A stretch of DNA of 64,000 nt from contig NZ_BANS01000027.1 in the NCBI RefSeq assembly GCF_000332995.1, forward strand, positions 38,259 through 102,258. Direction: 5' to 3'. Under the pieces are notes generated by a model. The model made no database searches and was not told where the DNA came from. It saw only the letters and a program-made list of their open reading frames with translations. Below, one piece after another: positions 8,491 through 17,089 of this stretch; the first letter of the stretch is position 1, and each line of letters starts with the position of its first letter. Source of the DNA: Gordonia amicalis NBRC 100051 = JCM 11271 (GTDB taxonomy: Bacteria > Actinomycetota > Actinomycetes > Mycobacteriales > Mycobacteriaceae). A program made the translations under genes and the position numbers.

Positions 8491-10059
8491 ATGCGGTGGT
8501 ATCCGCGAACGCTGGCCGGTCAGGTGGCGGCGCTCGCGCTGATCGTCGTGGCCGTGGTGGTCGTCGGGGGCAGCGTCCTGGCCGCGGTCGATGCGCGTGT
8601 CGACGGGGATCGCGCTGCGCGTGCCGAGGTCACCGCCGTGGCCGTGAGCCTCGCGGAGTCACCGTCGACGGTGTCCGCACTGACCTCGCCGGACCCGAGT
8701 GCGATCCTGCAGCCGGTCACCGACCGAATCCGGAATGCGACCGGTATCGCGTTCATCACGGTGCTCGGTCCGGACCGCACCCGCTACACCCACACCGACC
8801 CGGCCCTGATCGGCGCGCCCTACATCGGCAGCATCGACGCGGCCCTCCGCGGCGAGACGATGACCGAGACGTATACCGGGACCCTGGGCCCCTCCATCCG
8901 CACCATCGCGCCGGTGCAGACGGCCGACGGTCGGGTCGTCGGCATGGTCGCGGCGGGCATCACCCAGCGTTCCCTCACGTCGACGTGGCGCGGGGAACTG
9001 CCGCTGATCGCGGTCACCGCGTTCGCAGCACTGATGACTGCCGTCGTCGGGGTCTGGTGGATCCGGCGGCGCCTCCTGAGACAGACCGGTGGGCTGGCAC
9101 CGGACGAACTCCGGCTCATGTACGACCATCACGATGCGGTGTTGCGCGCGGTCCGCGAGGGGCTGATCGTCGTCGAGGACGGCCGACCGGTTCTGGTCAA
9201 CGACGAGGCGCGGCGTCTGCTCGGGGTCGGGACCCACACGCCCGCAACCGATCTGCCCTCCTTCCTGACCGGCGCGGACGGTGCGGCCACCGACGAGCTC
9301 TATGCCGAGGGCGGGCGGGTCCTACTGGTCAGCAGGTCGCCGGTGTCCGGGCGACGCCGCTCGTCGGTCATCACGATCCGCGACCGGACCGAATTGGCCG
9401 AGACCATAGGCGAACTGGACTCGATGACACGATTCGCCGAGGCCCTCCGCTCTCAGGCACACGAGGCCGCCAACCGACTCCACACGTTGGTCGCGCTGGT
9501 CGAGATGGGACGTCCGGCGGAGGCGATCCGGCTGGCGACGACGGAACTCGAACTGTCGCAACAGCTCATCGACCGGATGACCCAGGCGGTGGCCGAACCG
9601 GCGCTCGTGGCGCTGCTCCTGGGCAAGAGTGCGCAGGCGGCCGAACGGGGAATCGCGTTCTCGCTCACCGAGGATTCCCAGATGAGTGACGACACCACCC
9701 AGATCTTGTCGCCGGGCGAGATGATCACCGTCGTGGGCAACCTCGTCGACAACGCCCTCGATGCGTGCGATCCGGCCGACCCGTGGGTGGAGGTCGGTGT
9801 CGTCGGGGACCAGCACGCGCTCGAGATCGTCGTCGCCGACAGTGGTTCCGGGATGGACGACGACCTCTGCCGCCGGGCGACGGCCCGGGGATACTCCACC
9901 AAGTCCGGTGGCGACGAGGCAGGCCGCGGACTGGGTCTGGCACTGGTCGCCCAGGTGGTCGCGCGACATCATGGGACGCTGACCGCGGAGAACACCTACG
10001 GGTCCGTGGTCACGGTGCGGATAGGGGCGGTGCCGTCAGGTGCGGGGGTGACGCGGTGA
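8491..10059 (+). CDS. DcuS/CitA-type sensor histidine kinase
   Basis: A 522-residue membrane kinase. TM1 spans about residues 8-32. An extracellular PAS-like sensor domain of some 130 residues follows, containing ITVLGPDRTRYTHTDP and the PYIGSIDAAL segment typical of CitA/DcuS. TM2 lies near 172-190. Next come a cytoplasmic PAS domain, the H-box LRSQAHEAANRLHTL, the N-box NLVDNALDA and the G1 box DSGSGM. This family senses citrate or C4-dicarboxylates outside the cell and phosphorylates a CitB/DcuR-type regulator. The ATG at 8491 follows a purine-rich stretch. The 3' end overlaps the regulator by 4 nt (GTGA). Confidence 0.92.
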   Translation: MRWYPRTLAGQVAALALIVVAVVVVGGSVLAAVDARVDGDRAARAEVTAVAVSLAESPSTVSALTSPDPSAILQPVTDRIRNATGIAFITVLGPDRTRYTHTDPALIGAPYIGSIDAALRGETMTETYTGTLGPSIRTIAPVQTADGRVVGMVAAGITQRSLTSTWRGELPLIAVTAFAALMTAVVGVWWIRRRLLRQTGGLAPDELRLMYDHHDAVLRAVREGLIVVEDGRPVLVNDEARRLLGVGTHTPATDLPSFLTGADGAATDELYAEGGRVLLVSRSPVSGRRRSSVITIRDRTELAETIGELDSMTRFAEALRSQAHEAANRLHTLVALVEMGRPAEAIRLATTELELSQQLIDRMTQAVAEPALVALLLGKSAQAAERGIAFSLTEDSQMSDDTTQILSPGEMITVVGNLVDNALDACDPADPWVEVGVVGDQHALEIVVADSGSGMDDDLCRRATARGYSTKSGGDEAGRGLGLALVAQVVARHHGTLTAENTYGSVVTVRIGAVPSGAGVTR

Positions 10060-10739
10060 TCCGCGTGCTGATCGTGGAGGACGAATCGCTCATCGCCGCG
10101 GCGCACCGGGACTATCTCGGCCGCATCGGCGGATTCGAGGTCGTCGGTGCGGTGACCACCGCCCAAGAGGCGTTGCGCACCACGAAGACCCATGCCGTCG
10201 ACCTGGTGCTCCTCGATCTCGGTCTGCCCGACGCCCGGGGCACCGACCTCGCCTCCGCACTGGCCGGGGTGCGCCCGGCGCCCGACATCATCGCGATCAC
10301 CGCACAACGCGACCTGCAGACCGTGCGCACCGCGATGTCCAGTGGGGTGTTGCTCTACTTGCTGAAACCCTTCACCTTTGCGGCTTTCCGCGAGAAGATC
10401 GAGCAGTATCTGCGGTACCGGGAAGCGCTGGCCGGGGACACCGATGCGGTCAGCCAGCGCGACGTCGACCGGGCATTGGCGCAGCTCCGAGCCGTGGACC
10501 CCCGACGCTCGGCGAAGAAGGGAGCCGCGCCGCAGACCGAGGATGCGGTCTGCCGCGCGGTGCGTGACAGTGTCGACGGACTCACCGCCTCGGAGGTGGC
10601 CCGCGCGCTCGGTTCGTCGCGGGTCACCGCATGGCGATACCTCGAGCGGCTCGCCGACGACGGTGTGCTCAATCGCGACACCCAGTACGGTTCGGCCGGC
10701 CGACCACGGGTCCGGTACCGGTGGCCGGCCCGACGGTGA
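10056..10739 (+). CDS. DcuR/CitB-type response regulator
   Basis: A 227-residue regulator starting at a GTG that overlaps the kinase stop. The receiver domain shows the acidic pocket E8-D9, the phosphorylated Asp54 in VLLDLGLPD and the conserved Lys in LKPF. The C-terminal half ends in a helix-turn-helix (LTASEVARALGSSRVTAWRYLERL) typical of the CitB branch. Phosphorylated protein would activate the divergent dicarboxylate transporter gene; that target is inferred from context. Length and domain order are normal. Confidence 0.92.
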   Translation: MIRVLIVEDESLIAAAHRDYLGRIGGFEVVGAVTTAQEALRTTKTHAVDLVLLDLGLPDARGTDLASALAGVRPAPDIIAITAQRDLQTVRTAMSSGVLLYLLKPFTFAAFREKIEQYLRYREALAGDTDAVSQRDVDRALAQLRAVDPRRSAKKGAAPQTEDAVCRAVRDSVDGLTASEVARALGSSRVTAWRYLERLADDGVLNRDTQYGSAGRPRVRYRWPARR

Positions 10740-10885
10740 TCGGCATCGATGAACCCGCAGGTGACGGGGGTGCTGGACGGGCGGAGTAGACTGGACCTCA
10801 CCGGATCGCACGTTGAAGGAGTCACCGTCGGCGGCGCCGGGTCACCGCGGCCGCATCCAGACGGCGACCGAGTCAGGCGCACGCC

Positions 10886-11311
10886 ATGATCACCACGACC
10901 CGAATTCTCGATGCACTTCCACGAAGTCGCCTGTTCGGACGCATGCGCGATTATCACCGCGCACGCCCTGGTCACTCCTCTAGACCACAGACGATCGTGA
11001 GCGGAATCCAGGAACAAGACCCTCGCGACGTACCGGGCGACATCCTCGCCGAATGGGACGTCCAGTTCCACGCCGCCACCCGTGCCGATCCGAATGAGGT
11101 CATCGGTGATGTCCTCGCGTGCCGGGTCCTCCGCCGAGCACGACACTCACGGACGACGGTTCTCGATCCCGACTCGCACCCGGTGATCCTGCTCGCCGAC
11201 GATGTACCCAGAGACCATGCCGGAGACGTCTGGGAGAAAGTCATGAGGACTGTCCAGGGGGGCGGAACCCTGTCAGATGTCCTGTTCGAAAACCAGAGAC
11301 GGGAACCCTGA
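10886..11311 (+). CDS. Unrecognised protein, first gene of a coupled four-gene operon
   Basis: 141 residues, soluble, rich in Arg, Asp and Val, with no motif I recognise. The central part (DILAEWDVQFHAATRADPNEV) and the acidic C-terminus (DDVPRDHAGDVWEKV) look like folded protein. The start is uncertain: ATG 10886 has only a weak ribosome site. A TAGACT -10-like element lies about 100 bases upstream. The strongest sign that it is real is the TGATG overlap (11309-11313) with the next gene. Operon context is the only hint of function. Confidence 0.6.
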   Translation: MITTTRILDALPRSRLFGRMRDYHRARPGHSSRPQTIVSGIQEQDPRDVPGDILAEWDVQFHAATRADPNEVIGDVLACRVLRRARHSRTTVLDPDSHPVILLADDVPRDHAGDVWEKVMRTVQGGGTLSDVLFENQRREP

Positions 11312-11589
11312 TGTCTACACGCCTCGATCTACCTCCCATCGCCCGCCGGCTCAACGAGCGACTACTCGCGTCCAAGCAGGCTTACCGAACCGATGACGAC
11401 ACCGCCGCCATGGTCGGTGACCTGCGTTCGCTGATCGTCGATGCGGTGACCGAACTGGAGAATGACGTGATCATCAACAACAACCGATCTCACAGTGCCG
11501 CAACGCAATCGATCGGCCTTGCGACCCCCTCCACCTCGGAAGCCGGAACCACCTGGCGGGCCGGGATCGAAGAAGGGCTGGAGTCATGA
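11311..11589 (+). CDS. Small unrecognised protein, second gene of the coupled operon
   Basis: 92 residues. The N-terminal half is predicted helical (ARRLNERLLASKQAYRTDDDTAAMVGDL). The C-terminal half is polar, with an Asn run (VIINNN) and Ser/Thr-rich sequence that may be disordered. There is no signal peptide, Cys or catalytic motif. It overlaps both neighbours: by one base with the upstream gene and by ATGA (11586-11589) with the membrane protein downstream. It may act with that membrane protein, but no function can be assigned. Confidence 0.65.
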   Translation: MSTRLDLPPIARRLNERLLASKQAYRTDDDTAAMVGDLRSLIVDAVTELENDVIINNNRSHSAATQSIGLATPSTSEAGTTWRAGIEEGLES

Positions 11590-11984
11590 CCGTCATCATC
11601 GGGCTCATCCTTCTCGTCGCCGCGGTGATCGCGACGGCGGCGGGCTTCTTCGCCAACAACGGCACCGCAAACGAACTGCCTTCGGACAGCTTCGCCGTTT
11701 TCGGTTACCACGTGACCGGAACGACTGGCGCCCTCTTACTACACGGCGTCGCCTTGGGTGCTCTCGCCATGCTCGGACTGGCGTTGATCCTGGCCGGGGC
11801 GCGACGGTCCTCGCGCCGCGGACATGCGGCACGACGCGACCTCCAACGATCGGAACGGCGTGTCGCGGCCGCGGGCCAGGAGGGGGTCGCGGACCACACG
11901 AGGGGCGCCGTCGCCGCAACGTCGTCGAACGGGTCGCGTCACGGGCCGCGAACTTGGCGCCATCCGTTGGGTAGCAGGGCATGA
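11586..11984 (+). CDS. Small membrane protein with two transmembrane helices, unrecognised
   Basis: 132 residues. TM1 spans about 2-22 (VIIGLILLVAAVIATAAGFF) and TM2 about 47-69. They are joined by a short loop with a GYHVTGTTG segment, and followed by a basic cytoplasmic tail of about 60 residues rich in Arg, Ser and His. The layout resembles small actinobacterial envelope-stress membrane proteins, without a definite family match. Its ATGA overlap with the broken DUF5994 gene downstream (11981-11984) shows that all four genes formed one translationally coupled unit. Confidence 0.7.
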   Translation: MTVIIGLILLVAAVIATAAGFFANNGTANELPSDSFAVFGYHVTGTTGALLLHGVALGALAMLGLALILAGARRSSRRGHAARRDLQRSERRVAAAGQEGVADHTRGAVAATSSNGSRHGPRTWRHPLGSRA

Positions 11985-12241
11985 ACGCGCCGACCGCGCA
12001 CCCGCCGCGCCAGTAGCGGTTGCGGCTCAAGCCGGCCGATTCGGTCCGGGGATCGGTCGACGGCGCGTGGTGGCCGCGGACACGCGACCTGGTGACCGAG
12101 CTCCCGGACATCGCCCAGGCGATGGACTTCCGGTTGCCCCACCTCGAACGCGTGGGTTATCAGATCGCCGACTGGGATGTCCCAGCCGGCAGAAAGATCC
12201 CGGCCTGGGACACCCATGAGACGCCATCACCGATCGGCTGA
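11981..12241 (+). pseudogene. DUF5994-family gene broken by an in-frame amber codon
   Basis: Reading from the ATG at 11981, which overlaps the upstream stop as ATGA, gives MNAPTAHPPRQ, then TAG at 12014-12016. The same frame then continues with RLRLKPADSVRGSVDGAWWP and RTRDLVTELPDIAQAM, hallmarks of DUF5994 proteins. The family usually runs to about 150 residues, but this frame ends after about 85 with no family-like C-terminus. So it carries both a nonsense codon and a 3' truncation. A TTG at 12020 could restart translation, but no ribosome site is seen. A sequencing error at the TAG would still leave it short. Confidence 0.65.
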
Positions 12242-12292
12242 TCGGGCGGAGGCGTGAGGTGAGCCGATGGGGCGAGGCCGATCGCTTGTTCC

Positions 12293-14878
12293 TCAGCCCT
12301 GCGCGTCGAACTCGCGTGCCCGCAGCGAACGCGCCACGCCGTCACGGCCTTCGGAGATCAGCCGCTTGAGGGCGGGCGGATGATCACCGGCCAGGAACTC
12401 CTCCGCGAGATCGAGGGCCCGCTGGCTCATCGCCCAGCTCGGGTACAGGCCGATGACGACGGTCTGGGCGACCTCGCTCGAGCGTCGGGCCCACACCTGC
12501 GGGACCGCCTCGAAGTACTTCTCGACATACGGCTCGAGCAGCTCTCCCTGGCCCGGACGCGCGAAACCCTCGATCATGGTGCGGGTGTAGATGTTCGACA
12601 GCGAGTCGTCGTCGATCGCCTGCAACCATGCGTCGGCCTTGGCCTCGGGAAGAGGGCGCGCCGCGCGTGCCGCAGCGGCCTGCCTGGTGCCGGTGGCGGT
12701 GTTGTCGCGCTGAGCCTCGGCGTCGATGATCGGCGCCGAACCGGCTTCGGGGTCGATCGCGCCAGCGGTCGCCAACGCGCGCACCAGTTTCCAGCGGAGG
12801 TCGGTGTCCACGGCCAGCCCGTCGAGACCGTGTTCGGCCGGGTCCGCCCCGGCTAGGAGGGCACCTGCCACGTCGGTCTGGTCGTCGTTGAGCTTGCCGG
12901 CCAGCCAGGTGTTGACGAAGGCGAGCTGATGGTCGGATCCGGCATCGGCACCCCGGGCCAGTTCCAGCAGGCGGGCGCTGAACGCGGGCCGGCCGGTCGT
13001 GGCCGCCCAGTCGGGATCGGCGTAGGACTCGATGGCGGTGGTCGCCTGCATCAGAACACGCTGCACCACGCCGATCTCGGTCTCGGAAGCGATACCGCGC
13101 TGCACGAGTTCGACGAAGTCGCGGGCACGCATCTCGGCCTGTCGGGTCATCTCCCAGGCCGCCGACCACACCAGGGTGCGCGGCATCGAGTCGGTGATGT
13201 CGCCGATGCGGGCGGTCGCGGTGGCCAGCGACTCGGGATCGAGCCGGATCGAGGCGTAGGTGAGGTCACCGTCGTTGAGCAGCACCAGATCTCCGCGGTT
13301 CACGCCGATCAGGCCGGGCACGTCGGTGCGCTCGCCGTCGACGTCGAGTTCGACGCTGTGGGTCTGTTCGATCGCACCCGAACCGTTGTCGGCGTAGACG
13401 CCCACGCGCAACCGGTGCACGCGGGTCTCGCCCGCGCCCGGGGCGGCGCCGTCCTGGACGATGGTGAACCGGGTAAACGCCCCGGACCCGTCGACCTCGA
13501 AGTCGGGACGCATGACGTTGATGCCCGTGGTGCGCAGCCACTGGTCGCCCCAGTCCGACAGGTCGCGACCGGACGAGCGCTCCAGTGCGCCCAGCAGATC
13601 CGAGAAGGTTGCGTTGCCGAACTTGTGGGCGGCGAAGTAGTCGCGCAGGCCGGCGAGGAAGTCCTCCACGCCGACGTAGGCGACGAGCTGCTTGAGCACC
13701 GAGGCGCCCTTGGCGTAGGTGATGCCGTCGAAGTTGACCTCGACGGCGGCGATGTCGGGGATGTCGGCGGCGACCGGGTGGGTCGAGGGCAGCTGATCCT
13801 GCCGGTAGGCCCACGACTTCTCGACGTTCGCGAACGTCGTCCAGGCGTTGGTGTACTCGGTGGCCTCCGACTGGCAGAGCACCGAGGCGAAGGTGGCGAA
13901 GGATTCGTTGAGCCACAGGTCATCCCACCACTGCATGGTGACCAGGTCGCCGAACCACATGTGCGCCATCTCGTGCAGTACGGTCTCGGCGCGACGTTCG
14001 TAGAGGTACTTGGTGACGCGTGACCGGAAGACGTAGTCCTCCAGGAAGGTCACCGCGCCGGCATTCTCCATCGCGCCCGCGTTGAACTCGGGTACGAAGA
14101 GCTGGTCGTACTTCCCGAAGGCGTAGGGGATGCCGAAGTTCTTGTGGTAGAAGGCGAATCCCTGCTTGGTCTCGGTGAACAACCGGTCGGCGTCCATGTG
14201 CTCGGCGAGCGAGGCACGGCAGTAGATGCCCAGCGGGATGTCGCCGTGGTCGTCGGAGTAGACGTCGGTCCACTCGGCGTACGGTCCGGCGATCAGCGCG
14301 ACGAGGTAGGTGCTCATCGGTGCGGTCTCGCGGAAGCGATGGATTCCCGGTTCGGCGGCGACGGTCTCCACATGTGCGGCGTTGGAGATGACCTTCCAGT
14401 CCTCCGGGGCCGTGACCGTGAGCGTGTAGGTCGCCTTCAGGTCGGGCTGGTCGAAACAGGCGAACATGCGCTTGGCGTCGGCGGTTTCGAACTGGGAGTA
14501 CAGGTACACCGAGTCGTCGGACTGATCGACGAAGCGGTGCAGTCCCTCACCGGTGTTGGAGTAGGCGCAGTCGGCGACCACGGTGAGGGTGTTCTCCGCG
14601 GCCAGGCCGGGCAGCACGATGCCGACGGATTCGTCGAAGTCGGAGACGTCGAGCTCGACGCCGTTGAGGGTCGCCGAGTGCAGCGTGGATGCGACGAGGT
14701 CGATGAAGGTCTCGGCGCCCTCGGTCGCGGTGAACGTGACCGTGGAGGTGGAACGGAACGTCTCGGTGCCGGGCGCACCCATCCCGTCGGTGAGGTCGAG
14801 TTCGATCCGGTAATTCGACACGTCGACGATCGCGGCGCGTTCGCGGGCCTGGTCTCTGGTGAGGTTCGGAGCAGTCAC
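12293..14878 (-). CDS. pepN: Aminopeptidase N, M1 family zinc metalloprotease
   Basis: The 861-residue protein matches the length of Rv2467. The exopeptidase motif GAMEN lies at 268-272. The zinc site is HEMAH (302-306), with the third ligand Glu325 in LWLNE. The N-terminal beta domain and the C-terminal alpha-helical ERAP1-like domain are both present. It removes N-terminal residues from peptides in the cytoplasm. The frame stays open far upstream by chance; I take GTG 14878 (V-TAPNLTRDQ), since the residues before it belong to no family and overlap the TetR gene. It follows that TetR gene on the same strand with a 29-base gap. Confidence 0.95.
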   Translation of the reverse strand: MTAPNLTRDQARERAAIVDVSNYRIELDLTDGMGAPGTETFRSTSTVTFTATEGAETFIDLVASTLHSATLNGVELDVSDFDESVGIVLPGLAAENTLTVVADCAYSNTGEGLHRFVDQSDDSVYLYSQFETADAKRMFACFDQPDLKATYTLTVTAPEDWKVISNAAHVETVAAEPGIHRFRETAPMSTYLVALIAGPYAEWTDVYSDDHGDIPLGIYCRASLAEHMDADRLFTETKQGFAFYHKNFGIPYAFGKYDQLFVPEFNAGAMENAGAVTFLEDYVFRSRVTKYLYERRAETVLHEMAHMWFGDLVTMQWWDDLWLNESFATFASVLCQSEATEYTNAWTTFANVEKSWAYRQDQLPSTHPVAADIPDIAAVEVNFDGITYAKGASVLKQLVAYVGVEDFLAGLRDYFAAHKFGNATFSDLLGALERSSGRDLSDWGDQWLRTTGINVMRPDFEVDGSGAFTRFTIVQDGAAPGAGETRVHRLRVGVYADNGSGAIEQTHSVELDVDGERTDVPGLIGVNRGDLVLLNDGDLTYASIRLDPESLATATARIGDITDSMPRTLVWSAAWEMTRQAEMRARDFVELVQRGIASETEIGVVQRVLMQATTAIESYADPDWAATTGRPAFSARLLELARGADAGSDHQLAFVNTWLAGKLNDDQTDVAGALLAGADPAEHGLDGLAVDTDLRWKLVRALATAGAIDPEAGSAPIIDAEAQRDNTATGTRQAAAARAARPLPEAKADAWLQAIDDDSLSNIYTRTMIEGFARPGQGELLEPYVEKYFEAVPQVWARRSSEVAQTVVIGLYPSWAMSQRALDLAEEFLAGDHPPALKRLISEGRDGVARSLRAREFDAQG

Positions 14879-14907
14879 ATCGGCCAGCTTATCGAGACCG
14901 ACGGTGC

Positions 14908-16143
14908 TCAGCCGTTCGACAGCAGACCGACAGGCTGCAGGATCGTCTTCGACAGCGTGGCGAGGTCGTCGGTGATCCCGGGCCGCGCGCGTAGATCCGG
15001 GGCCTGGACGATGTCGCCGGCCACTCCGATGAACGCCCGGGTGAGGGCTGCGGCGTCGGCCTCGGACAGTTCCGGCGTCCGGGCACGGATCGCGGCGACC
15101 CATTCGGCGATGTACGCGCGCTGGGCCGAACGCAACGCATCCTGGTCCGCCTCGGGGAGGTAGACGATGTCGCGGGTCAAGACGGGGATGGTCCGCCCGT
15201 GGACACCGAGTGCCTGCTCGACGTGGATCGAGATCAGCACGTCGAGGGCGTCCCCGGGATCGACGCCGGTGAGGGCGTGGGTCGTCAGGTAGAGCATGCC
15301 CTCGACTCCCCGGACCAGGACGGCCCGCAGGATCTCGGTCTTGCCCGGGACCTGCTGGTAGAAGGTGGCGACGGAGATGTCGGCCGCCCGCGCGATGTCG
15401 TCGATCCGGACGTCGTGGAAACCACGCTCGGCGAACAGATCCGTCGCCGCGTCGAGGATGCGTTCGTGCCGGCCGGCCGGACGCCGCGTGATCGGAACCG
15501 CCGGAGTGGCGTCCGGTTTCGTCTCGGGCAGTGAGCAGTCGACGATCGAACGCGCGACGGCGCGCTGGATCTGCATCACATGTACAGGGGCCATCGTCCC
15601 GCGGATGACGGAGGTGTTGGAGTACAGGCTCAGGACGGCGAAACCGAGTAGCCGTCCGTCGTCGAACGACAGATCCGGCCGCGCGGCGGCGACCTTGTCG
15701 GCGATGTAGTCGCTGAACCTCGTGAAGTAGCTCCGCATCTGCTCGAGCTGGGTGGGGTGGAGGTGGCGTTGCTCCCGGCGCCAGAGGATGGACACGTCGT
15801 GGTTGGCAGTCAGATCGCCGAGGCGATCGAGAAAGCGCCACAGTTGGGGCTCGGGTGCGCCGGCATACTCGTCGGCCTCGCGCACGAGTTCATCCATCAG
15901 GTCGACCTGGGTGAGCAGCGCCTGCACGAGGATGTCGTGTTTGCCGGGGAAGTGGCGGTACACCGCGGGTCCGGTCAGACCGACGGCGGCACCGATCTGT
16001 TCGATGCTGACATTGCGGTACCCAGCGTCCTGGAAGAGGACCGTCGCAGCCCGGATGATCTGTTCCGCCCGCGGACCCCGGGGACTGGAATGCCCGCTCG
16101 CCGGCCCGGGACCGGAGTCCGGATCGAGCGGCGGCGGCGACAT
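14908..16143 (-). CDS. Double-headed TetR-type regulator (two tandem TetR domains)
   Basis: A 411-residue protein with two complete TetR DNA-binding heads in one chain. Head 1, near residues 25-75, contains AEQIIRAATVLFQDAG and GPAVYRHFPGK. Head 2, near 220-270, contains RHERILDAATDLFAERG and ISVATFYQQVPGK. Each is followed by helical ligand-domain sequence. Typical TetR proteins have one head and about 200 residues. A close relative with the same layout lies at 22770-24035. ATG 16143 has a GGAGAGGA ribosome site 7 nt upstream, better than the ATG at 16224. It is divergent from the mycothiol-linked reductase gene. Repressor function is inferred. Confidence 0.85.
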   Translation of the reverse strand: MSPPPLDPDSGPGPASGHSSPRGPRAEQIIRAATVLFQDAGYRNVSIEQIGAAVGLTGPAVYRHFPGKHDILVQALLTQVDLMDELVREADEYAGAPEPQLWRFLDRLGDLTANHDVSILWRREQRHLHPTQLEQMRSYFTRFSDYIADKVAAARPDLSFDDGRLLGFAVLSLYSNTSVIRGTMAPVHVMQIQRAVARSIVDCSLPETKPDATPAVPITRRPAGRHERILDAATDLFAERGFHDVRIDDIARAADISVATFYQQVPGKTEILRAVLVRGVEGMLYLTTHALTGVDPGDALDVLISIHVEQALGVHGRTIPVLTRDIVYLPEADQDALRSAQRAYIAEWVAAIRARTPELSEADAAALTRAFIGVAGDIVQAPDLRARPGITDDLATLSKTILQPVGLLSNG

Positions 16144-16328
16144 GGACGTTTCCTCTCCGAGAACGATGGCAAAATCGTCCCCCGAGAAAACCGTAACCGG
16201 ATTCGTCGCGAATTTTCGCCGCACACATCACAAACGGGGAACAGCCGGGCCCGTATGGATGTTGAGCCGGGTTGGCGGTGCCGCCGGTACGGTCCAGATC
16301 GACCACAACTTCTGAGAGGACGCCGAGG

Positions 16329-16967
16329 ATGTCAGAGCAGACGATGTCAGAGCAGGCCCAGTCCACCACCGATCGTGTCGATTTCTGGTTCGACCCGCTC
16401 TGTCCGTGGTGCTGGATCACTTCCCGGTGGATTCTCGAGGCCGAGAAGGTCCGGCCGATCGACGTGAACTTCCACATCATGAGCCTTGCGGTTCTCAACG
16501 AGGGCAAGGACATCCCCGAGGAGTATCGCGAGGCGCTCAAGGGTGCGTGGCGCCCGGTCCGCGTCATCGCGGCCGCCGCGGCACACAAGGGCGACGAGAT
16601 CCTCGCCCCGCTCTACACCGCGATGGGCACACGAATCCACAACCAGGGGATCAAGGACTTCGACGAGGTCATCGCAGGCGCGCTCGCCGAGCTCGGACTC
16701 GACGCCTCGCTGGCGCAGGCCGCCGACTCCGAGGAGTTCGACGACGCCATCCGCAAGAGCCACCACGAGGGCATGGACAAGGTCGGCGACGACGTCGGCA
16801 CACCGACGATCCACGTGAACGGCGTCGCCTTCTTCGGCCCGGTGCTCTCCCGCATCCCACGTGGAGAGGACGCCGGCAAGGTGTGGGACGGTGCGCTCGC
16901 ACTCGCCTCCTACCCGCACTTCTACGAAATCAAGCGCAGCCGCACCGAGGGTCCCGAGTTCGACTGA
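16329..16967 (+). CDS. Mycothiol-dependent DsbA-like reductase (Rv2466c-like)
   Basis: 212 residues with a thioredoxin fold and an inserted helical domain. The CPWC active site is at residues 25-28 (FDPLCPWCW), and the cis-Pro loop is [10 protein letters not shown]. Rv2466c of M. tuberculosis, the same family at the same position after pepN, is a mycothiol-dependent reductase of the oxidative stress response that can also reduce some nitro compounds. Two nearby ATGs (16329 and 16344) could serve as start; the first has GAGG close upstream. The protein is cytoplasmic and lacks a signal peptide, unlike periplasmic DsbA. Confidence 0.9.
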   Translation: MSEQTMSEQAQSTTDRVDFWFDPLCPWCWITSRWILEAEKVRPIDVNFHIMSLAVLNEGKDIPEEYREALKGAWRPVRVIAAAAAHKGDEILAPLYTAMGTRIHNQGIKDFDEVIAGALAELGLDASLAQAADSEEFDDAIRKSHHEGMDKVGDDVGTPTIHVNGVAFFGPVLSRIPRGEDAGKVWDGALALASYPHFYEIKRSRTEGPEFD

Positions 16968-17089
16968 CACACGACAGCCCAACCGACTGACAACCGATTG
17001 GGCCCGGTTGGCGCAAAACTGGAACCGGGGTGGCGGGAGGGTATGAGCACCCGGTCCCGCCACCCCAGAGTTTCTTCTGGCGCCGGTCC

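Noticed and set aside
10355..11146. 263-residue minus-strand frame overlapping the response regulator and the first unknown gene
   Set aside because: The Ser/Arg-rich composition and overlap with the clear regulator suggest a shadow. The plus-strand gene is linked by a TGATG junction to the next one.
12293..15841. A single 1182-residue open frame reaching far upstream of pepN
   Set aside because: Residues before V-TAPNLTRDQ have no family similarity, are Arg/Pro-rich and overlap the TetR gene on the same strand in another frame. The 861-residue start fits Rv2467.
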